This document shows, one piece after another, positions 1 through 9,829 of a stretch of 64,000 bases of DNA (position 1 is its first letter; the number at the start of each line of letters is the position of its first letter). A program made the position numbers and the translations under genes. Source of the stretch: Allopseudospirillum japonicum. GTDB taxonomy: Bacteria; Pseudomonadota; Gammaproteobacteria; Pseudomonadales; Halomonadaceae. The notes under the pieces were generated by a model. That model saw nothing but the letters and a program-made list of their open reading frames with translations. It searched no databases and was not told the origin of the DNA. The stretch is from NCBI RefSeq assembly GCF_900108915.1, contig NZ_FNYH01000002.1, forward strand, positions 287,905 through 351,904, written 5' to 3'.

Positions 1-233
1 AGCGTTTTGTAAACTTCCCCATCCGGTAAAATACAGGTTTCTACTTGGTGGCCTAAAGAAGTTAAAGTGGCTTTCAGTGGTGCCAGATATAAAGGCGCAA
101 CCAAGGTGTTACTAACAAGCATCACTTGACGTGTTTGCAGATGCGGTGCGAGTAAATCTGCACGGGTTAATAGATGGGGCGCAATATGTATAGGATAGCT
201 GCGGTGGCCTAAATCCACTTCAAGTGTATGCAT
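1..233 (-). CDS. aroB: 3-dehydroquinate synthase, N-terminal part (runs off the window)
   Basis: AroB converts DAHP to 3-dehydroquinate, the second step of the shikimate pathway, in the cytoplasm with NAD and a divalent metal. Only about 77 N-terminal codons lie in the window. The reading begins MHTLEVDLGHRSYPIHI, continues with a Rossmann-type VMLVSNTLVAPLYL strand, and reaches LPDGEVYKTL, the ETCxLPDGExxK motif typical of the family's NAD-binding half. The start is the ATG at 231-233, 38 bases after the aroK stop, so aroK and aroB are probably cotranscribed. The order pilMNOPQ-aroK-aroB is the usual one in Pseudomonas-like gammaproteobacteria. The C-terminal metal-binding half is not visible. 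Confidence 0.93.
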   Translation of the reverse strand, partial: MHTLEVDLGHRSYPIHIAPHLLTRADLLAPHLQTRQVMLVSNTLVAPLYLAPLKATLTSLGHQVETCILPDGEVYKT

Positions 234-271
234 ATAAAGTCTCCGTAAGGCATCAAGCAGGCAAGTTCCTT

Positions 272-838
272 TTAGTCGTCGCCCAATACGTCATCTATCT
301 CTGGTTGGGCCTGAAGGTGGCCGGCTTGAGTGAGCTGATGCTGAATTTCCTGAATAACATAGCGGGGTGGGCGTCGATCGGTACGTACGATTAAATCCGC
401 AAGCTGGCGGTATAAAGGATCACGTTGCTCAAAGAGTTCGCGCAACTTAGCTTCTGGATCAGGGGTTTGCAATAAAGGTCGTTGGCGATCTCGGGCGGTA
501 CGTGCTAATTGCTCTTCTACTGTTGTCATTAGGTAAATGACATAACCACGTTGTGCAAGATGCTTGCAGTTGCTTTCTTGCGTGACAGCGCCACCGCCTG
601 TGGCCAGTACTATACCTTGATTGAGGGTTAATTCGTCAATGATTTGCTGTTCGCGACGCCGAAAGCCGGCTTCCCCTTCCACATCAAAAATCCACGGAAT
701 ATCCGCACCACAGCGGGCTTCAATTTCTCGGTCTGAATCAAAGAAGGGATACCCTAATTCACGGGCTAATCCCTTACCTATCGTGCTTTTGCCGGCCCCC
801 ATAGGGCCGATTAAAAAAATGTTGGTGGGTGTCTGCAT
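272..838 (-). CDS. aroK: shikimate kinase I
   Basis: Phosphorylates shikimate to shikimate-3-phosphate using ATP (shikimate pathway, cytoplasm). The 188-residue product has the P-loop GPMGAGKST at residues 11-19, the shikimate-binding DSDREIE segment near 34-40, the TGGGAV loop near residue 80, and the lid arginines in ARDRQRPLL. Family members are about 170-190 residues, so it is full length; the last 15 or so acidic residues are a loose tail. Its ATG overlaps the pilQ stop by one base, which implies translational coupling at the end of the pil operon, and aroB follows after 38 bases. Confidence 0.95.
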   Translation of the reverse strand: MQTPTNIFLIGPMGAGKSTIGKGLARELGYPFFDSDREIEARCGADIPWIFDVEGEAGFRRREQQIIDELTLNQGIVLATGGGAVTQESNCKHLAQRGYVIYLMTTVEEQLARTARDRQRPLLQTPDPEAKLRELFEQRDPLYRQLADLIVRTDRRPPRYVIQEIQHQLTQAGHLQAQPEIDDVLGDD

Positions 839-2991
839 TAATAGACTGCCAAGGTATCGTCGATGAGTTTAGGGGTAATGAAGATGAGTAATTCTACCTT
901 TTCATGCTGATCAGAGGAACTACGGAAAAGATTTCCAACCACAGGTAGATCTCCTAGGAAGGGCGTTTTATAGAGTTTATTGACGAGTTCGGATTTAAAT
1001 ACTCCCCCTAAAACCACGGTTTCCCCATTGCCGACAAGCACTTGGGTTTCTACGCTGTTAGTATCAATCGCAGGGCTACCATTGGGCAAAATTTCTGCCA
1101 CTGAGTCTTGGGTGATTTTTAAATCCATAATAATGCGGTCATCTGGGGTAATTTGTGGGGTGACTTCCAGAGACAGGACGGCATCTTTAAACTCGATATT
1201 GGTGGCCCCACTTGCGGTGGCTTCTTCATAGGGAATTTGTTTGCCGGCTTTGATAATAGCTTTTTTCTGGTCTGCGGTAATCACTTTAGGTTGTGAGATA
1301 ATCTCACCACGACCATCGGATTCAATCGCAGAAAGCTCTAAATCTAACAGAATATTTTTACCTAAATAGCCGAAAGTAAAGCTATTGGTAAAACTATCAA
1401 TAGACACAGGCCCCATCCCAATATTGGCACCATCGACCACAAAGACAGGATCATCTGCTTGGGTACCATCTGGGTTTAAAGGCGTATAGGAAACGTTTTT
1501 GCCGATATTGCTTGCGCCCCAGCGTACCCCGAGCTCTTTGTTGACATTGGTACGAGCAATCACTAAACGTGCATCAATTTGTACTTGACGTACAGGCATA
1601 TCCAGTCTGGATAAAAGTTGCCGTACTTCGCTAAGTTTCTCTGCGGTATCACGAATAATGAGGGTATTTGTGCGTTGATCGACAATCGCAAAACCGCGCC
1701 CGGTTAATAAGCCAGAAGCACCATCTGAGCCTTTACCTTCATTGAGTAAATCGACAATTTCTTTGGCTTTCGCATAGCGGATTTGTAAATACTCAGTGAT
1801 TAAAGGCGCCAGTTCATTGGATTGCTTGTTGGCCTTAACCACTTTTTGTTCCATTTCGGCCAACTCACCCAACTGCATAATCATCAGCACATTGCCAACA
1901 TCGCGCTTATCAAGCCCTTTGGTGCGTAGCACAATATCTAAAGCCTGATCCCAAGGGACTTCCCTCAGTTGCAAGGTGATATCGCCTTCCACACTATCGC
2001 TTACCACTAAGTTTTTCTCTGCGTTTTCTGCCAACAGTTGCAAGATTGAACGCACATCAACATTTTGGAAGCTCAGATTAATTTTCTCACCAGTATAAGG
2101 AAAGAGGGCGCGTCGTTCAGCATCAGATTCTTCACGGGTGAGTGTATGTACATCAATGGTTAACTGAGTGTCTGTTTGGTAGGCGAGGTAACTAAAATCT
2201 CCTTGATTACGCAGCTGAATCAGCACATCGTTACCAATTTGGCGAATATCGACATATTGCACCGAGGTGGCAAAATCCAGTACATCAAGGCGTTTTTGTA
2301 GGTGTTGTGGTAGGTGTAGATCTGGTAAATGGACACTAATATCTTTACCAACACGGGCTACATCCAAGCGCACTTTGGGATCACTTAGATTAATTTTGAC
2401 TTGCGCTTGTCCTTTTTCCCCGCGTTGAAATGCGACATGCGTGACCTCTGGAACACTTTGTGTCGGCGCGGTAGGCGGAGTGCTTGTCACGGCCTGCTGG
2501 GAAGTATCCACTAAGGTGCTCGCTGCGGGTTTAGCCGCGGGTGGGGCAGGCTTAGGCGCTTTGTCAGTAGCCGCGAGTGCTTCAGGCTCACCAATGGTGA
2601 TCACCAACATTTGCCCAGTAGCACGCAAGCGATAATCTTGGCTTTGATTGAGTTTAAAAACTAAACGTGTCGTATTTTGCGCCTCTAATACGCTAATGCT
2701 GCGGACTGTCATGAGGCCAAGCTCAAAATAACGGCTATCGAGTTGATTATCGGTCCCTTGTAAATCTAAGACAATCCGTGCAGGGTCTTTGATCAAATAA
2801 TCGCTATAGCTAGGTAAGCCTTGGTCAAACTCCAAGCGGACCTCTAATTGATTGCCCGGTAAGGAAATAAAGCGGACTTGTTTAAGTTGGCTTGCGTGTG
2901 CCTGATAAGTTGTAAAAACCAGGCCCACAATGAGCATCCAGCGCACCAAGCTTATCTTAGAAAACATACAAAGACGCCTAGTTAGTGTCAT
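838..2991 (-). CDS. pilQ: type IV pilus outer-membrane secretin PilQ
   Basis: PilQ forms the outer-membrane gated ring through which the type IV pilus passes. In order there is a signal peptide (hydrophobic [16 protein letters not shown]), AMIN-type domains, a low-complexity Pro/Ala linker, an STN domain ([19 protein letters not shown]), a secretin N1 domain ([16 protein letters not shown]) and the C-terminal secretin domain ending in [13 protein letters not shown] chose the ATG at 2991, which overlaps the pilP stop by 14 bases and is preceded by GAGGGA at good spacing. An ATG at 2967 also gives a complete signal peptide. The open frame extends further to 3120, but that extension lies inside pilP and lacks a signal sequence. 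Confidence 0.94.
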   Translation of the reverse strand: MTLTRRLCMFSKISLVRWMLIVGLVFTTYQAHASQLKQVRFISLPGNQLEVRLEFDQGLPSYSDYLIKDPARIVLDLQGTDNQLDSRYFELGLMTVRSISVLEAQNTTRLVFKLNQSQDYRLRATGQMLVITIGEPEALAATDKAPKPAPPAAKPAASTLVDTSQQAVTSTPPTAPTQSVPEVTHVAFQRGEKGQAQVKINLSDPKVRLDVARVGKDISVHLPDLHLPQHLQKRLDVLDFATSVQYVDIRQIGNDVLIQLRNQGDFSYLAYQTDTQLTIDVHTLTREESDAERRALFPYTGEKINLSFQNVDVRSILQLLAENAEKNLVVSDSVEGDITLQLREVPWDQALDIVLRTKGLDKRDVGNVLMIMQLGELAEMEQKVVKANKQSNELAPLITEYLQIRYAKAKEIVDLLNEGKGSDGASGLLTGRGFAIVDQRTNTLIIRDTAEKLSEVRQLLSRLDMPVRQVQIDARLVIARTNVNKELGVRWGASNIGKNVSYTPLNPDGTQADDPVFVVDGANIGMGPVSIDSFTNSFTFGYLGKNILLDLELSAIESDGRGEIISQPKVITADQKKAIIKAGKQIPYEEATASGATNIEFKDAVLSLEVTPQITPDDRIIMDLKITQDSVAEILPNGSPAIDTNSVETQVLVGNGETVVLGGVFKSELVNKLYKTPFLGDLPVVGNLFRSSSDQHEKVELLIFITPKLIDDTLAVY

Positions 2992-3565
2992 TAGGTGTTC
3001 CCTCGTTAAGTTGAATTGAGCGGGTTCTTTCAATCCAACCGCCCTGACCATTGGAAACAATTTCCACCAAGTCCACCTGATTGGCACTAATATATAAAAT
3101 GCGTCCGTGATCTTGACCAATATAGTTATTTAAGGTGACTTGGTGCACGCTGCCTTGAGGATCACGAAAGAGCGCCCAGACGCGTTTTTGTTCGATCATT
3201 TCCAAAGTGCCCACAAAGGTTAAATCATGCAAAGCAAAAGCTTCTAAGGTCTCACGAATCCTTGTGGGATCGGGACGCACATTGGTTTCTGGAGGCGTTT
3301 CTTGTACCTCAACAGGCACATCAGGCTCGAAAGGACTACGGTACTTGCCCGCTTCATAAGTGAAAGCTTGATATTGAGTAAACTCAGGTAGAGGTTCAAT
3401 ACGTCCGCGCGGTTGTTGACGAATTTGGTCGAGTTCTCGTTCTAGCTTAGTTAGTTCATCTTGATTAGCGCATCCGCTTAAACTCGTGATGAGCAGCATA
3501 GACAGCCCGCAACGGCTGATAAAATCAGAGTTAGTCAAACGCAAGCTCACCCCTAAATTCCTCAT
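2978..3565 (-). CDS. pilP: type IV pilus inner-membrane lipoprotein PilP
   Basis: PilP is a lipoprotein that links the PilN/PilO inner-membrane complex to the PilQ secretin. The N-terminus has an arginine, a hydrophobic stretch (LSMLLITSL) and a lipobox LSGC, after which the mature chain starts at Cys. A charged helical region follows (LTKLERELDQIRQQ), then a Pro-rich linker and the C-terminal beta domain (DLTFVGTLEMIEQKRVWAL, DPQGSVHQV), which in the family contacts the secretin N0 domain. The stop of pilO abuts its ATG and pilQ starts inside its end, as usual in pilMNOPQ. Length (195 residues) is normal. Confidence 0.93.
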   Translation of the reverse strand: MRNLGVSLRLTNSDFISRCGLSMLLITSLSGCANQDELTKLERELDQIRQQPRGRIEPLPEFTQYQAFTYEAGKYRSPFEPDVPVEVQETPPETNVRPDPTRIRETLEAFALHDLTFVGTLEMIEQKRVWALFRDPQGSVHQVTLNNYIGQDHGRILYISANQVDLVEIVSNGQGGWIERTRSIQLNEGTPNDTN

Positions 3566-4168
3566 TTATTTGTCTGTATAGCGGTAGGTTTTGGCTAAGA
3601 CGCTCAGGGCTAAACGCGAATCCCCTTCTTTCACCGGCTTTAAGGTAAAATCATGCAGAGTCACAATACGTGGTAAGCCGCTGATGCCACTGATAAAAGC
3701 CCCTATATTGTGATAAGGACCCCGTACGCGAATCTCAAAAGGTAATTCTGCGTAAAATTCTTTTTTGGCTTCGGGCCGCAAGCTAACCGATTCTATCACT
3801 AAATTATTTTCTAAAGCTTTTTGACTAATATCTTCGAGCAAACCAGGGACTTCGGTTTCACCGGGTAACTGAAGTAATAAGGCTTCGAAAGCCGCTTCAA
3901 TTTGTTTCATTTGCTCTTGGTGTTTATCTAAGTTAGTGGCTTGGAAAGCCCGTTTTTGATACAGGGCTTTTAGCTCACGTTCTTGACGCTCAAGACGCTG
4001 TAAATCTTCTTGCATACTTTGCAATACAAGCGCATCCGCCGCCAGCCAAAGGAGCACAGCAATGACAACAAACACTGAAGCTTGTAAAGGCCAAGGCCAA
4101 GTGCCTGCGGTGTGAATATCTAGCTCGCTAAGTTCAACGCGTTTTAGGCTATCTAGGGTTTTTTTCAC
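3566..4168 (-). CDS. pilO: type IV pilus alignment protein PilO
   Basis: PilO is a bitopic inner-membrane protein that pairs with PilN in the periplasm to align the pilus machinery. It has a short cytoplasmic head, one membrane span (about residues 30-50, VFVVIAVLLWLAADALVL), a periplasmic coiled coil (MQEDLQRLERQERELKALYQ), and a ferredoxin-like C-terminal domain that includes the typical LPFEIRVRGPYHNIGAFISG segment. At 200 residues it is full length. It sits 15 bases after pilN and directly abuts pilP. Confidence 0.93.
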   Translation of the reverse strand: MKKTLDSLKRVELSELDIHTAGTWPWPLQASVFVVIAVLLWLAADALVLQSMQEDLQRLERQERELKALYQKRAFQATNLDKHQEQMKQIEAAFEALLLQLPGETEVPGLLEDISQKALENNLVIESVSLRPEAKKEFYAELPFEIRVRGPYHNIGAFISGISGLPRIVTLHDFTLKPVKEGDSRLALSVLAKTYRYTDK

Positions 4169-4183
4169 AGTGCATCCTCTTAC

Positions 4184-4744
4184 TTAGCCTGATTTGCGCT
4201 TGCGTTTAGGAAATTCTTGTTGCACGCGTAACTCGAAAAAATTACCCACAGCTTTGCCCTTACCTTGTTGTACCTTCAGTAATGCAGGCTCTTTAAACCA
4301 TTCGGATTGGTCCATATTACGCATAAATTCAGAAACTTGCTTGTTAGAAGCGGCAATACCAGAAATTTGTAAGCGGGTACTTTTGCGTTCCAGATCTACA
4401 AGATGCAAGTTGTTCGGAATGGCACGCGCCATCTCATCAAAAATACGTACGATGGCAGGGCGGTTATTTTGTAGTTCACGAATCACACGCACGCGCGAGA
4501 TGAGCTCCTCACGTCTTTTGCGTAGTTCTTTAATTTCTTTAATTTCTTTATCGAGTTCTGCTGTTCTTGTTTGAATGAGTTGATTTTTTTGTTGCTGTAA
4601 CTCTATATAGCCTTGCATACGCCACATTTGTCCGCCGATGGCCAAAGCAGCACCTAAAGCGGTGGCAATGCATAAAGACACAAAGGTTTGTTGTTGTCGT
4701 GCTCTTAGCTCATCGCGCCAAGGTCTAAGGTTAATTTTGGCCAT
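4184..4744 (-). CDS. pilN: type IV pilus alignment protein PilN
   Basis: PilN spans the inner membrane. Its short cytoplasmic N-terminus (conserved INLRPWR, residues 4-10) docks into the groove of PilM, and its periplasmic domain heterodimerises with PilO. A single membrane helix lies near residues 24-42, followed by a charged coiled coil (residues ~55-90) and a small alpha/beta domain with PNNLHLVDLERK and QISGIAASNKQVSEFM. The ATG overlaps the pilM stop by one base. The C-terminus is basic (PKRKRKSG). Length of 186 residues is normal. Confidence 0.94.
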   Translation of the reverse strand: MAKINLRPWRDELRARQQQTFVSLCIATALGAALAIGGQMWRMQGYIELQQQKNQLIQTRTAELDKEIKEIKELRKRREELISRVRVIRELQNNRPAIVRIFDEMARAIPNNLHLVDLERKSTRLQISGIAASNKQVSEFMRNMDQSEWFKEPALLKVQQGKGKAVGNFFELRVQQEFPKRKRKSG

Positions 4745-5808
4745 TAGTCAAAACTCCTTAACGCTAAACCACAGGCGATTAATAAAGCAGGTGCATCACT
4801 AGATAGGGCATTGGCATTGACCTTGCTCCCTAAAGACATAGCCGCAAAAGGGTTGGCAATTAAGGTCGGGGTGCCTATGTAGTCTTGCACTTCGTTTACC
4901 AAACCCTTGACCATCGCAGAGCCGCCGGCAAGGACAATATAATCCACGTCATTATACTGGCTAGAAGAAAAGAATAGCTGCAAAGAACGATGGATTTGTT
5001 GTGCTACCGCTTCGCGGAAAGGTTGTAAAATTTCGCTTTCATAGTCATCTGGCAAGGCGCCTCGCTTTTTAGCCAAGCCAGCTTCTTCACGCGTGATACC
5101 ATAGCGGTTTTGAATCTCATCTGTGAGCTGCTTACCACCAAACATCTGGTCTCGGCTATATAAAACTTCGCCGTTAAGCATCACACTTAAAGTTGTCACA
5201 CTGGCGCCAATATCGACAATGGCAACCATTTCCTCTTCGTCTGTTTCCAAAGCAAGTTGGTGGCGGATTAAGGCAAAGGCGCGTTCCACCGCATAGGTTT
5301 CTACATCAATAATGGTGGGAACTAAACCGGCAGCAACAAGCACCTCATCTAGGCGTTGGGTGGTATCACGGCGGCAAGCCACCAGTAAAATTTCTTCTTT
5401 ATTGTCTTCTTGTAGGTGACGTACACGATCGAAATCCATAGCCACCTCGTCCAAGGCGAAGGGAATATACTGATCCGCCTCGACCATGATTTGGTTCTCG
5501 ACTTCGTCATCGCTCATATGGGCGCGCAGTGTCAGCGTTTTGGTAATCACTGAAGTGCCTGGCACAGCAACGGCCACTTGGCGTGTTGCCGGACGGGCAC
5601 GTTCTAAAACTTTGCTAATGGCTTTAACCACGCCATCAATATCATCAATGCGACGTTCATTCACTGCATCCGGCGGTAAGGGATACACCCCATAGCTTTC
5701 CACACGAAAACGCTGACCGTCACGTCCAAGTTCCAATAATTTAACGGCCGAGGAAGTAATATCCAGCCCTAAAATATTAGGTGAACGCTTATGTAAAAAA
5801 CTAAACAA
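4744..5808 (-). CDS. pilM: type IV pilus actin-like ATPase PilM
   Basis: PilM is a cytoplasmic actin/FtsA-fold protein that binds ATP and the PilN N-terminus, connecting the alignment complex to the pilus motors. The sequence shows the phosphate-1 motif LGLDITSSAVKLLEL near residue 14, the phosphate-2 strand VAIVDIGASVTTLSV near residue 190, and the adenosine motif VLAGGSAMVKGL near residue 295. It is the first gene of the minus-strand operon, and its promoter must lie in the 365-base gap shared with ponA. Length (354) is typical. Confidence 0.95.
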   Translation of the reverse strand: MFSFLHKRSPNILGLDITSSAVKLLELGRDGQRFRVESYGVYPLPPDAVNERRIDDIDGVVKAISKVLERARPATRQVAVAVPGTSVITKTLTLRAHMSDDEVENQIMVEADQYIPFALDEVAMDFDRVRHLQEDNKEEILLVACRRDTTQRLDEVLVAAGLVPTIIDVETYAVERAFALIRHQLALETDEEEMVAIVDIGASVTTLSVMLNGEVLYSRDQMFGGKQLTDEIQNRYGITREEAGLAKKRGALPDDYESEILQPFREAVAQQIHRSLQLFFSSSQYNDVDYIVLAGGSAMVKGLVNEVQDYIGTPTLIANPFAAMSLGSKVNANALSSDAPALLIACGLALRSFD

Positions 5809-5933
5809 GCAAAGTTCTCCCTAGTGAATATACGCCTTAAAGCAGATAGATTGCCCCAAGTTATCGACCTTGGGCCACTGAGCTTGACGATCTTCAGGCT
5901 GTTTCCGTGAGCAAAGCCTAAACTTTACCGCCA

Positions 5934-5980
5934 ATAATAACATAAATGCATTAAAATGTTACAAAAAGACACTAAGTGTC
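5934..5980 (-). promoter_or_regulatory. possible pilM promoter with upstream 13-bp palindrome
   Basis: Reading on the minus strand, TATTAT (5939-5934) is a 5/6 match to a sigma-70 -10 box. A TTGTAA lies 19 bases upstream (5964-5959). Just beyond it is the perfect palindrome GACACTAAGTGTC (5968-5980; six-base arms around one A), where an activator would sit. This is pattern-level evidence only: the spacing is long and the palindrome matches no regulator I recognise. The rest of the 5809-6173 gap shows no coding potential that I believe. Confidence 0.3.
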
Positions 5981-6071
5981 CAATGTTCTTAAAGGTGTAA
6001 ATTGGGCTTATTGTGCCGGTTTCCTCTGACAAAAGGCTGAAAATAACTGACACCCCCAAAAACATCGAAGG

Positions 6072-6101
6072 GCGACATAAGCCAAAGAGCTTGCGTATAA
6101 T
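6072..6101 (+). promoter_or_regulatory. likely sigma-70 promoter of ponA
   Basis: GCGACA (6072-6077, 4/6 match to the -35 box), an 18-base spacer and a perfect TATAAT (6096-6101) stand about 70 bases upstream of the ponA start and point towards it. Transcription would begin near 6108. Confidence 0.5.
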
Positions 6102-6173
6102 ACCTGCCCTAGTCGAGCATCTAGGTGTTAAGATTTCTTCCTTTACCGCGAGTGATATCGAGCTGATTAAGCC

Positions 6174-8753
6174 ATGAAAATAATGCGTACTTTCTTTCAT
6201 CTGTTAGGACTTGGGTTTCTTGCTGCACTGGCTGGGGGCAGCTGCCTAGTTTTAGCCGTCGCTTTATATTATTGGCCAGGTTTGCAAGAAGAGGTTGCTA
6301 AACTCAGAGATTTAGACCAGCTCCTTGCAGAACAGCTTGAAGTTCCTTTGCGTGTCTACAGCCGAGACCATAAATTAATTGCAGAATTTGGTGAGCAAAG
6401 ACGTAAGCCGATTCAATTTCAGCAAATTCCCCCTGACTATATCAAGGCCATCTTAGCAGCAGAAGATGCCAATTTTTTCCAACATCCTGGTATAGATCCT
6501 AAGGCGCTAGCTCGCGCAGCGGTACAATTAGGAACCACAGGTCATATTCAATCTGGTGGTTCTACTATTAGTATGCAGGTAGCACGTAACTATTTGCTGA
6601 CTTTGGATCGTACTTTTACCCGTAAGATCCGTGAGATTCTTCTCTCATTGCAAATGGAGCGTTTGTTGACTAAGCAGCAAATCATGGAGCTGTATGTCAA
6701 TAAAATTTATCTAGGGCATAGATCTTACGGAATCGCAGCTGCCGCAGAAGTTTACTATGGTAAACCCTTGGCAGAGTTGAACCTAGCGCAACTTGCCATG
6801 ATTGCAGGCTTGCCTAAGGCACCTTCTGCTTATAACCCTTTAACCAATCCTAAACGTGCTTTGATCCGGCGTAACTGGATTTTATCGCGTATGCTGGATT
6901 TAGGCTTTATTGATGCGCCACGTTATAGCCATGCAGTGCGCCAGCCTGTCAGTGCTCGTTATCATTCCCCTAAACCAGAGTTAGAAGCGCCTTATATTGC
7001 GGAAATGGCACGCACTTATGCCGTTGAACGCTGGGGAAAAGAAGCCTATACCAAAGGCTTGTCTATCTACACCAGCATTGATAGTCAACAACAAGCTTGG
7101 GCACAGCATGCGATGGTCGATGGCCTGATTGCTTATGATAGGCGTCATGGCTGGCGTGGTGTCGAACAAGAAGAGATTCCCGCATCTTTGCAGATAGAAG
7201 ATAAGTTGGATGCAGAAGCGATGGCCGAATTAAAAGCCACTCGGGGATTAGGTCAGGATGCACAAGGGAGTTTAGAAGCTGCTTTACAAGATCCGCGGGC
7301 GCGTGTGCTCCAGCAAAGCTTGGGTCAGGATGTTTCTCACTGGCTGAAAGTGCTTGATCAAACCCTCAATTATGGCGGCTTAATTCCAGCGATTGTGACC
7401 CAAGTGGAAGAAAAAAGTGCCCAAGTGTTAATTGCTTCTGGGGAGCTTGTAACGCTTGATTGGGATGCAATGAAGTGGGCAGGACGTTATCGCAGTCCGC
7501 GTTGGCATGAGGGGACACCCAAAGACGCGCATCAGTTGCTCAAGGTCGGTGACATGATTCGTTTGTGGAAACAACCTCAAGAAGCGAAAGACGATCCACA
7601 AGCCCCTGCCTTCCGTTGGCAGTTAGCACAAATTCCAAGTATTCAAGGCGCTTTAGTCGCCATCAATCCCAATACAGGTGCGATTGAAGCCTTGATGGGC
7701 GGCTTTGATTTTTATCACAGTAAGTTTAATCGTGCCACGCAAGCTGAGCGACAAGCCGGCTCGATTTTTAAACCTTTTATTTATAGTGCAGCTTTAGCTA
7801 AAGGCTATACAGCAGCGACTTTGATTAATGATGCACCTTTTGTGTTGCAAGATGTGCAATTAGAAGATGTTTGGCGGCCACAAAATTCGAGCGGTAAATT
7901 TTATGGTCCGACGCGTCTGCGTGAGGGCTTATACAAATCGCGCAACTTAATCTCCATCCGTGTACTAGATTATGTCGGCATAGGCCCTGCTTTGGATTAT
8001 TTGCAAAAGTTTGGTTTTGAAACCAATAAACTCCCTGCCAATTTATCTTTAGCGCTTGGAAGTGCCAATGTCACACCCTTGCAAATGGCCTCTGCTTATG
8101 CCGTGTTAGCCAATGGTGGCTATGCGGTTGCCCCTTATTTCATTGAACGAATTCAAAATGCGCAAGGTGAAGTGATTTTCCAAGCGCAGCCCAAGCATGT
8201 TTGCCGTGCTTGCACGGTAGAACACACACATATCAAGGTGAAAGGCCAAATCTATCCCGTGGCAGAGCGTGTCCTTGATGAATATACGGCTTACATTATG
8301 CATTCTATTTTGCAAGATGTGATTCGTCGTGGGACAGGCCGCCGCGCACTCGAATTAGAACGTCGCGACCTTGCGGGTAAAACAGGGACTACCAATGATC
8401 AAAGAGATGCTTGGTTTTCCGGATTTAACACGGAAAAAGTGGTCACCGTATGGACTGGTTTTGATCAAAATACGAGTACGGCGGAATATGGTGCTCAGTT
8501 AGCCTTACCGATTTGGATGGATTTTATGCGTTTTGCGTTGGCACAAATGCCCCCTGCAGAGTTAGAAGCTCCTGCGGATTTAGTGCGTATACGCATTGAT
8601 GCGAACTCAGGATTAAGAGCACGCGCAGAAAGCGAAAATACCCTGCTAGAGGTCTTTCGTCCCGGTCGGGTGCCGGCATGGCAACCGAATGCGGCTGCTA
8701 CTGGGATGTCAACCGGTGGTGGCTTGGTACCTGTACCAGAAAGTTTGTTTTAA
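6174..8753 (+). CDS. ponA: penicillin-binding protein 1A (bifunctional transglycosylase/transpeptidase)
   Basis: Class A PBP that polymerises glycan strands from lipid II and cross-links them in the periplasm. One N-terminal membrane anchor (residues ~5-30) is followed by a GT51 domain with catalytic Glu97 in AAEDANFFQHPG and the GGSTISMQVARN motif. An OB-like insertion (~residues 310-450) follows, then the transpeptidase domain with SIFK (nucleophile Ser530, Lys533), SRN and KTGTT (Lys736). At 859 residues it is full length. The start ATG at 6174 has a poor ribosome-binding site; an in-frame ATG at 6183 is possible. Divergence from pilM is the Pseudomonas-type arrangement. ftsB follows after 14 bases, so they may be cotranscribed. 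Confidence 0.96.
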   Translation: MKIMRTFFHLLGLGFLAALAGGSCLVLAVALYYWPGLQEEVAKLRDLDQLLAEQLEVPLRVYSRDHKLIAEFGEQRRKPIQFQQIPPDYIKAILAAEDANFFQHPGIDPKALARAAVQLGTTGHIQSGGSTISMQVARNYLLTLDRTFTRKIREILLSLQMERLLTKQQIMELYVNKIYLGHRSYGIAAAAEVYYGKPLAELNLAQLAMIAGLPKAPSAYNPLTNPKRALIRRNWILSRMLDLGFIDAPRYSHAVRQPVSARYHSPKPELEAPYIAEMARTYAVERWGKEAYTKGLSIYTSIDSQQQAWAQHAMVDGLIAYDRRHGWRGVEQEEIPASLQIEDKLDAEAMAELKATRGLGQDAQGSLEAALQDPRARVLQQSLGQDVSHWLKVLDQTLNYGGLIPAIVTQVEEKSAQVLIASGELVTLDWDAMKWAGRYRSPRWHEGTPKDAHQLLKVGDMIRLWKQPQEAKDDPQAPAFRWQLAQIPSIQGALVAINPNTGAIEALMGGFDFYHSKFNRATQAERQAGSIFKPFIYSAALAKGYTAATLINDAPFVLQDVQLEDVWRPQNSSGKFYGPTRLREGLYKSRNLISIRVLDYVGIGPALDYLQKFGFETNKLPANLSLALGSANVTPLQMASAYAVLANGGYAVAPYFIERIQNAQGEVIFQAQPKHVCRACTVEHTHIKVKGQIYPVAERVLDEYTAYIMHSILQDVIRRGTGRRALELERRDLAGKTGTTNDQRDAWFSGFNTEKVVTVWTGFDQNTSTAEYGAQLALPIWMDFMRFALAQMPPAELEAPADLVRIRIDANSGLRARAESENTLLEVFRPGRVPAWQPNAAATGMSTGGGLVPVPESLF

Positions 8754-8767
8754 CGGAGTGTGAACCT

Positions 8768-9073
8768 ATGCCTCTTTTGGTTGCGGTCTTGGTGTCTTTG
8801 CTTGCATGGCTGCAATATAGCCTGTGGCTTGGTGAAAATGGGATTTTAGAGTATCAAGCCTTACAGGTCCGTTTGCAGGAGCAAACCCAAGAAAATGCAC
8901 AACTAGCACAGCGCAATCAGCGCCTTGCGGCTGAAGTTGGTGATTTAAAGCAAGGACTAGATGCCATTGAGGAACGCGCCCGTAGTGAGTTAGGCATGGT
9001 AAAAAAAGATGAGATTTTCTTGCTACTGGCGACACCAGAACCCAAAGAACCCCGTAACCCTTTGCTGCATTAG
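8768..9073 (+). CDS. ftsB: cell division protein FtsB
   Basis: FtsB is a small bitopic protein of the divisome FtsQLB complex that helps switch on septal peptidoglycan synthesis. The 101-residue product has a short N-terminus, one membrane span (LLVAVLVSLLAWLQYSLWLG), then a leucine-zipper coiled coil (residues ~28-70) and the conserved IEERARSELGMVKKDEIF end that contacts FtsQ. I chose the ATG at 8768 because GGAG lies at 8755-8758 and the open frame upstream overlaps ponA with non-homologous residues. ispD follows, as in most gammaproteobacteria, although the usual upstream neighbour eno is replaced by ponA here. Confidence 0.93.
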   Translation: MPLLVAVLVSLLAWLQYSLWLGENGILEYQALQVRLQEQTQENAQLAQRNQRLAAEVGDLKQGLDAIEERARSELGMVKKDEIFLLLATPEPKEPRNPLLH

Positions 9074-9085
9074 CGAGTTAAGCCT

Positions 9086-9829
9086 GTGAATACGGATGCA
9101 AAATTGTGGATTTTAATCCCAGCGGCTGGAATTGGGCAACGCATGCAGGCGGATCGTCCCAAACAGTATTTACCTTTGCTTGGGCGTACCGTCCTTGAGC
9201 AAACTCTGGCGCGTTTGCACACCACTTTTGTGGAAGCACCTATCTTGCTGGCTTTACATCCACAAGATACTTATTGGCCACAGCTTGCACCCCAGTATGC
9301 GGACTTAACCGCCAGTGGCCAGCTACAAGCTGTCATTGGAGGAAAGGCGCGTTGTGATTCTGTGATGTGCTTGTTACAAGCCTTACAAGGTCGTGCTGCT
9401 GCACAAGATTGGGTCTTAGTACATGATGTGGCGCGCCCTTGTGTACGTCAGCAAGACCTTATGGGCCTGTATGCTTTTATTAATGACCCTCAGCAAGGGG
9501 CTTTTACCTCAGGGGCTTTATTGGGTGCACCTGTCCGCGATACCATGAAACGCACACATACACAGGATGCAAAAGTGATGACGACCGTGGCTCGTGAGCA
9601 ACTTTGGCATGCATACACACCACAAGTCTTTCGTTATCAGCCGTTATACACCAGTATGCAGGCCGCCTTCGCTGCGGGCATGCAAGTGACCGATGAGGCA
9701 AGTGCCATGGAAGCGGCAGGTCATCCTGTCTATTTATATGCAGGGGCGCATGATAATCTCAAAATCACCCAAGCAGAAGACTTAGCCCTAGCGGCCTATA
9801 TTCTGCGTGCACAACAGGAAAGCGAGTAA
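9086..9829 (+). CDS. ispD: 2-C-methyl-D-erythritol 4-phosphate cytidylyltransferase
   Basis: Third step of the MEP isoprenoid pathway: MEP plus CTP gives CDP-ME and pyrophosphate (cytoplasm). The N-terminal CTP-binding loop PAAGIGQRM followed by PKQY carries the catalytic Arg and Lys. [18 protein letters not shown] and the dimer-arm segment [10 protein letters not shown] are also typical. The end [13 protein letters not shown] is the family signature for MEP binding. The start is GTG at 9086, 12 bases after ftsB. The stop overlaps the ispF ATG (TAATG). Confidence 0.95.
   Translation: MNTDAKLWILIPAAGIGQRMQADRPKQYLPLLGRTVLEQTLARLHTTFVEAPILLALHPQDTYWPQLAPQYADLTASGQLQAVIGGKARCDSVMCLLQALQGRAAAQDWVLVHDVARPCVRQQDLMGLYAFINDPQQGAFTSGALLGAPVRDTMKRTHTQDAKVMTTVAREQLWHAYTPQVFRYQPLYTSMQAAFAAGMQVTDEASAMEAAGHPVYLYAGAHDNLKITQAEDLALAAYILRAQQESE

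Noticed and set aside
2992..3120. Longer pilQ start at 3120
   Set aside because: The extension lies within pilP, has no signal peptide at its N-terminus, and the start at 2991 has a good SD.
5925..6200. 91-codon minus-strand open frame in the pilM-ponA gap
   Set aside because: It overlaps the ponA start and both candidate promoters, has no SD, and its product resembles nothing.
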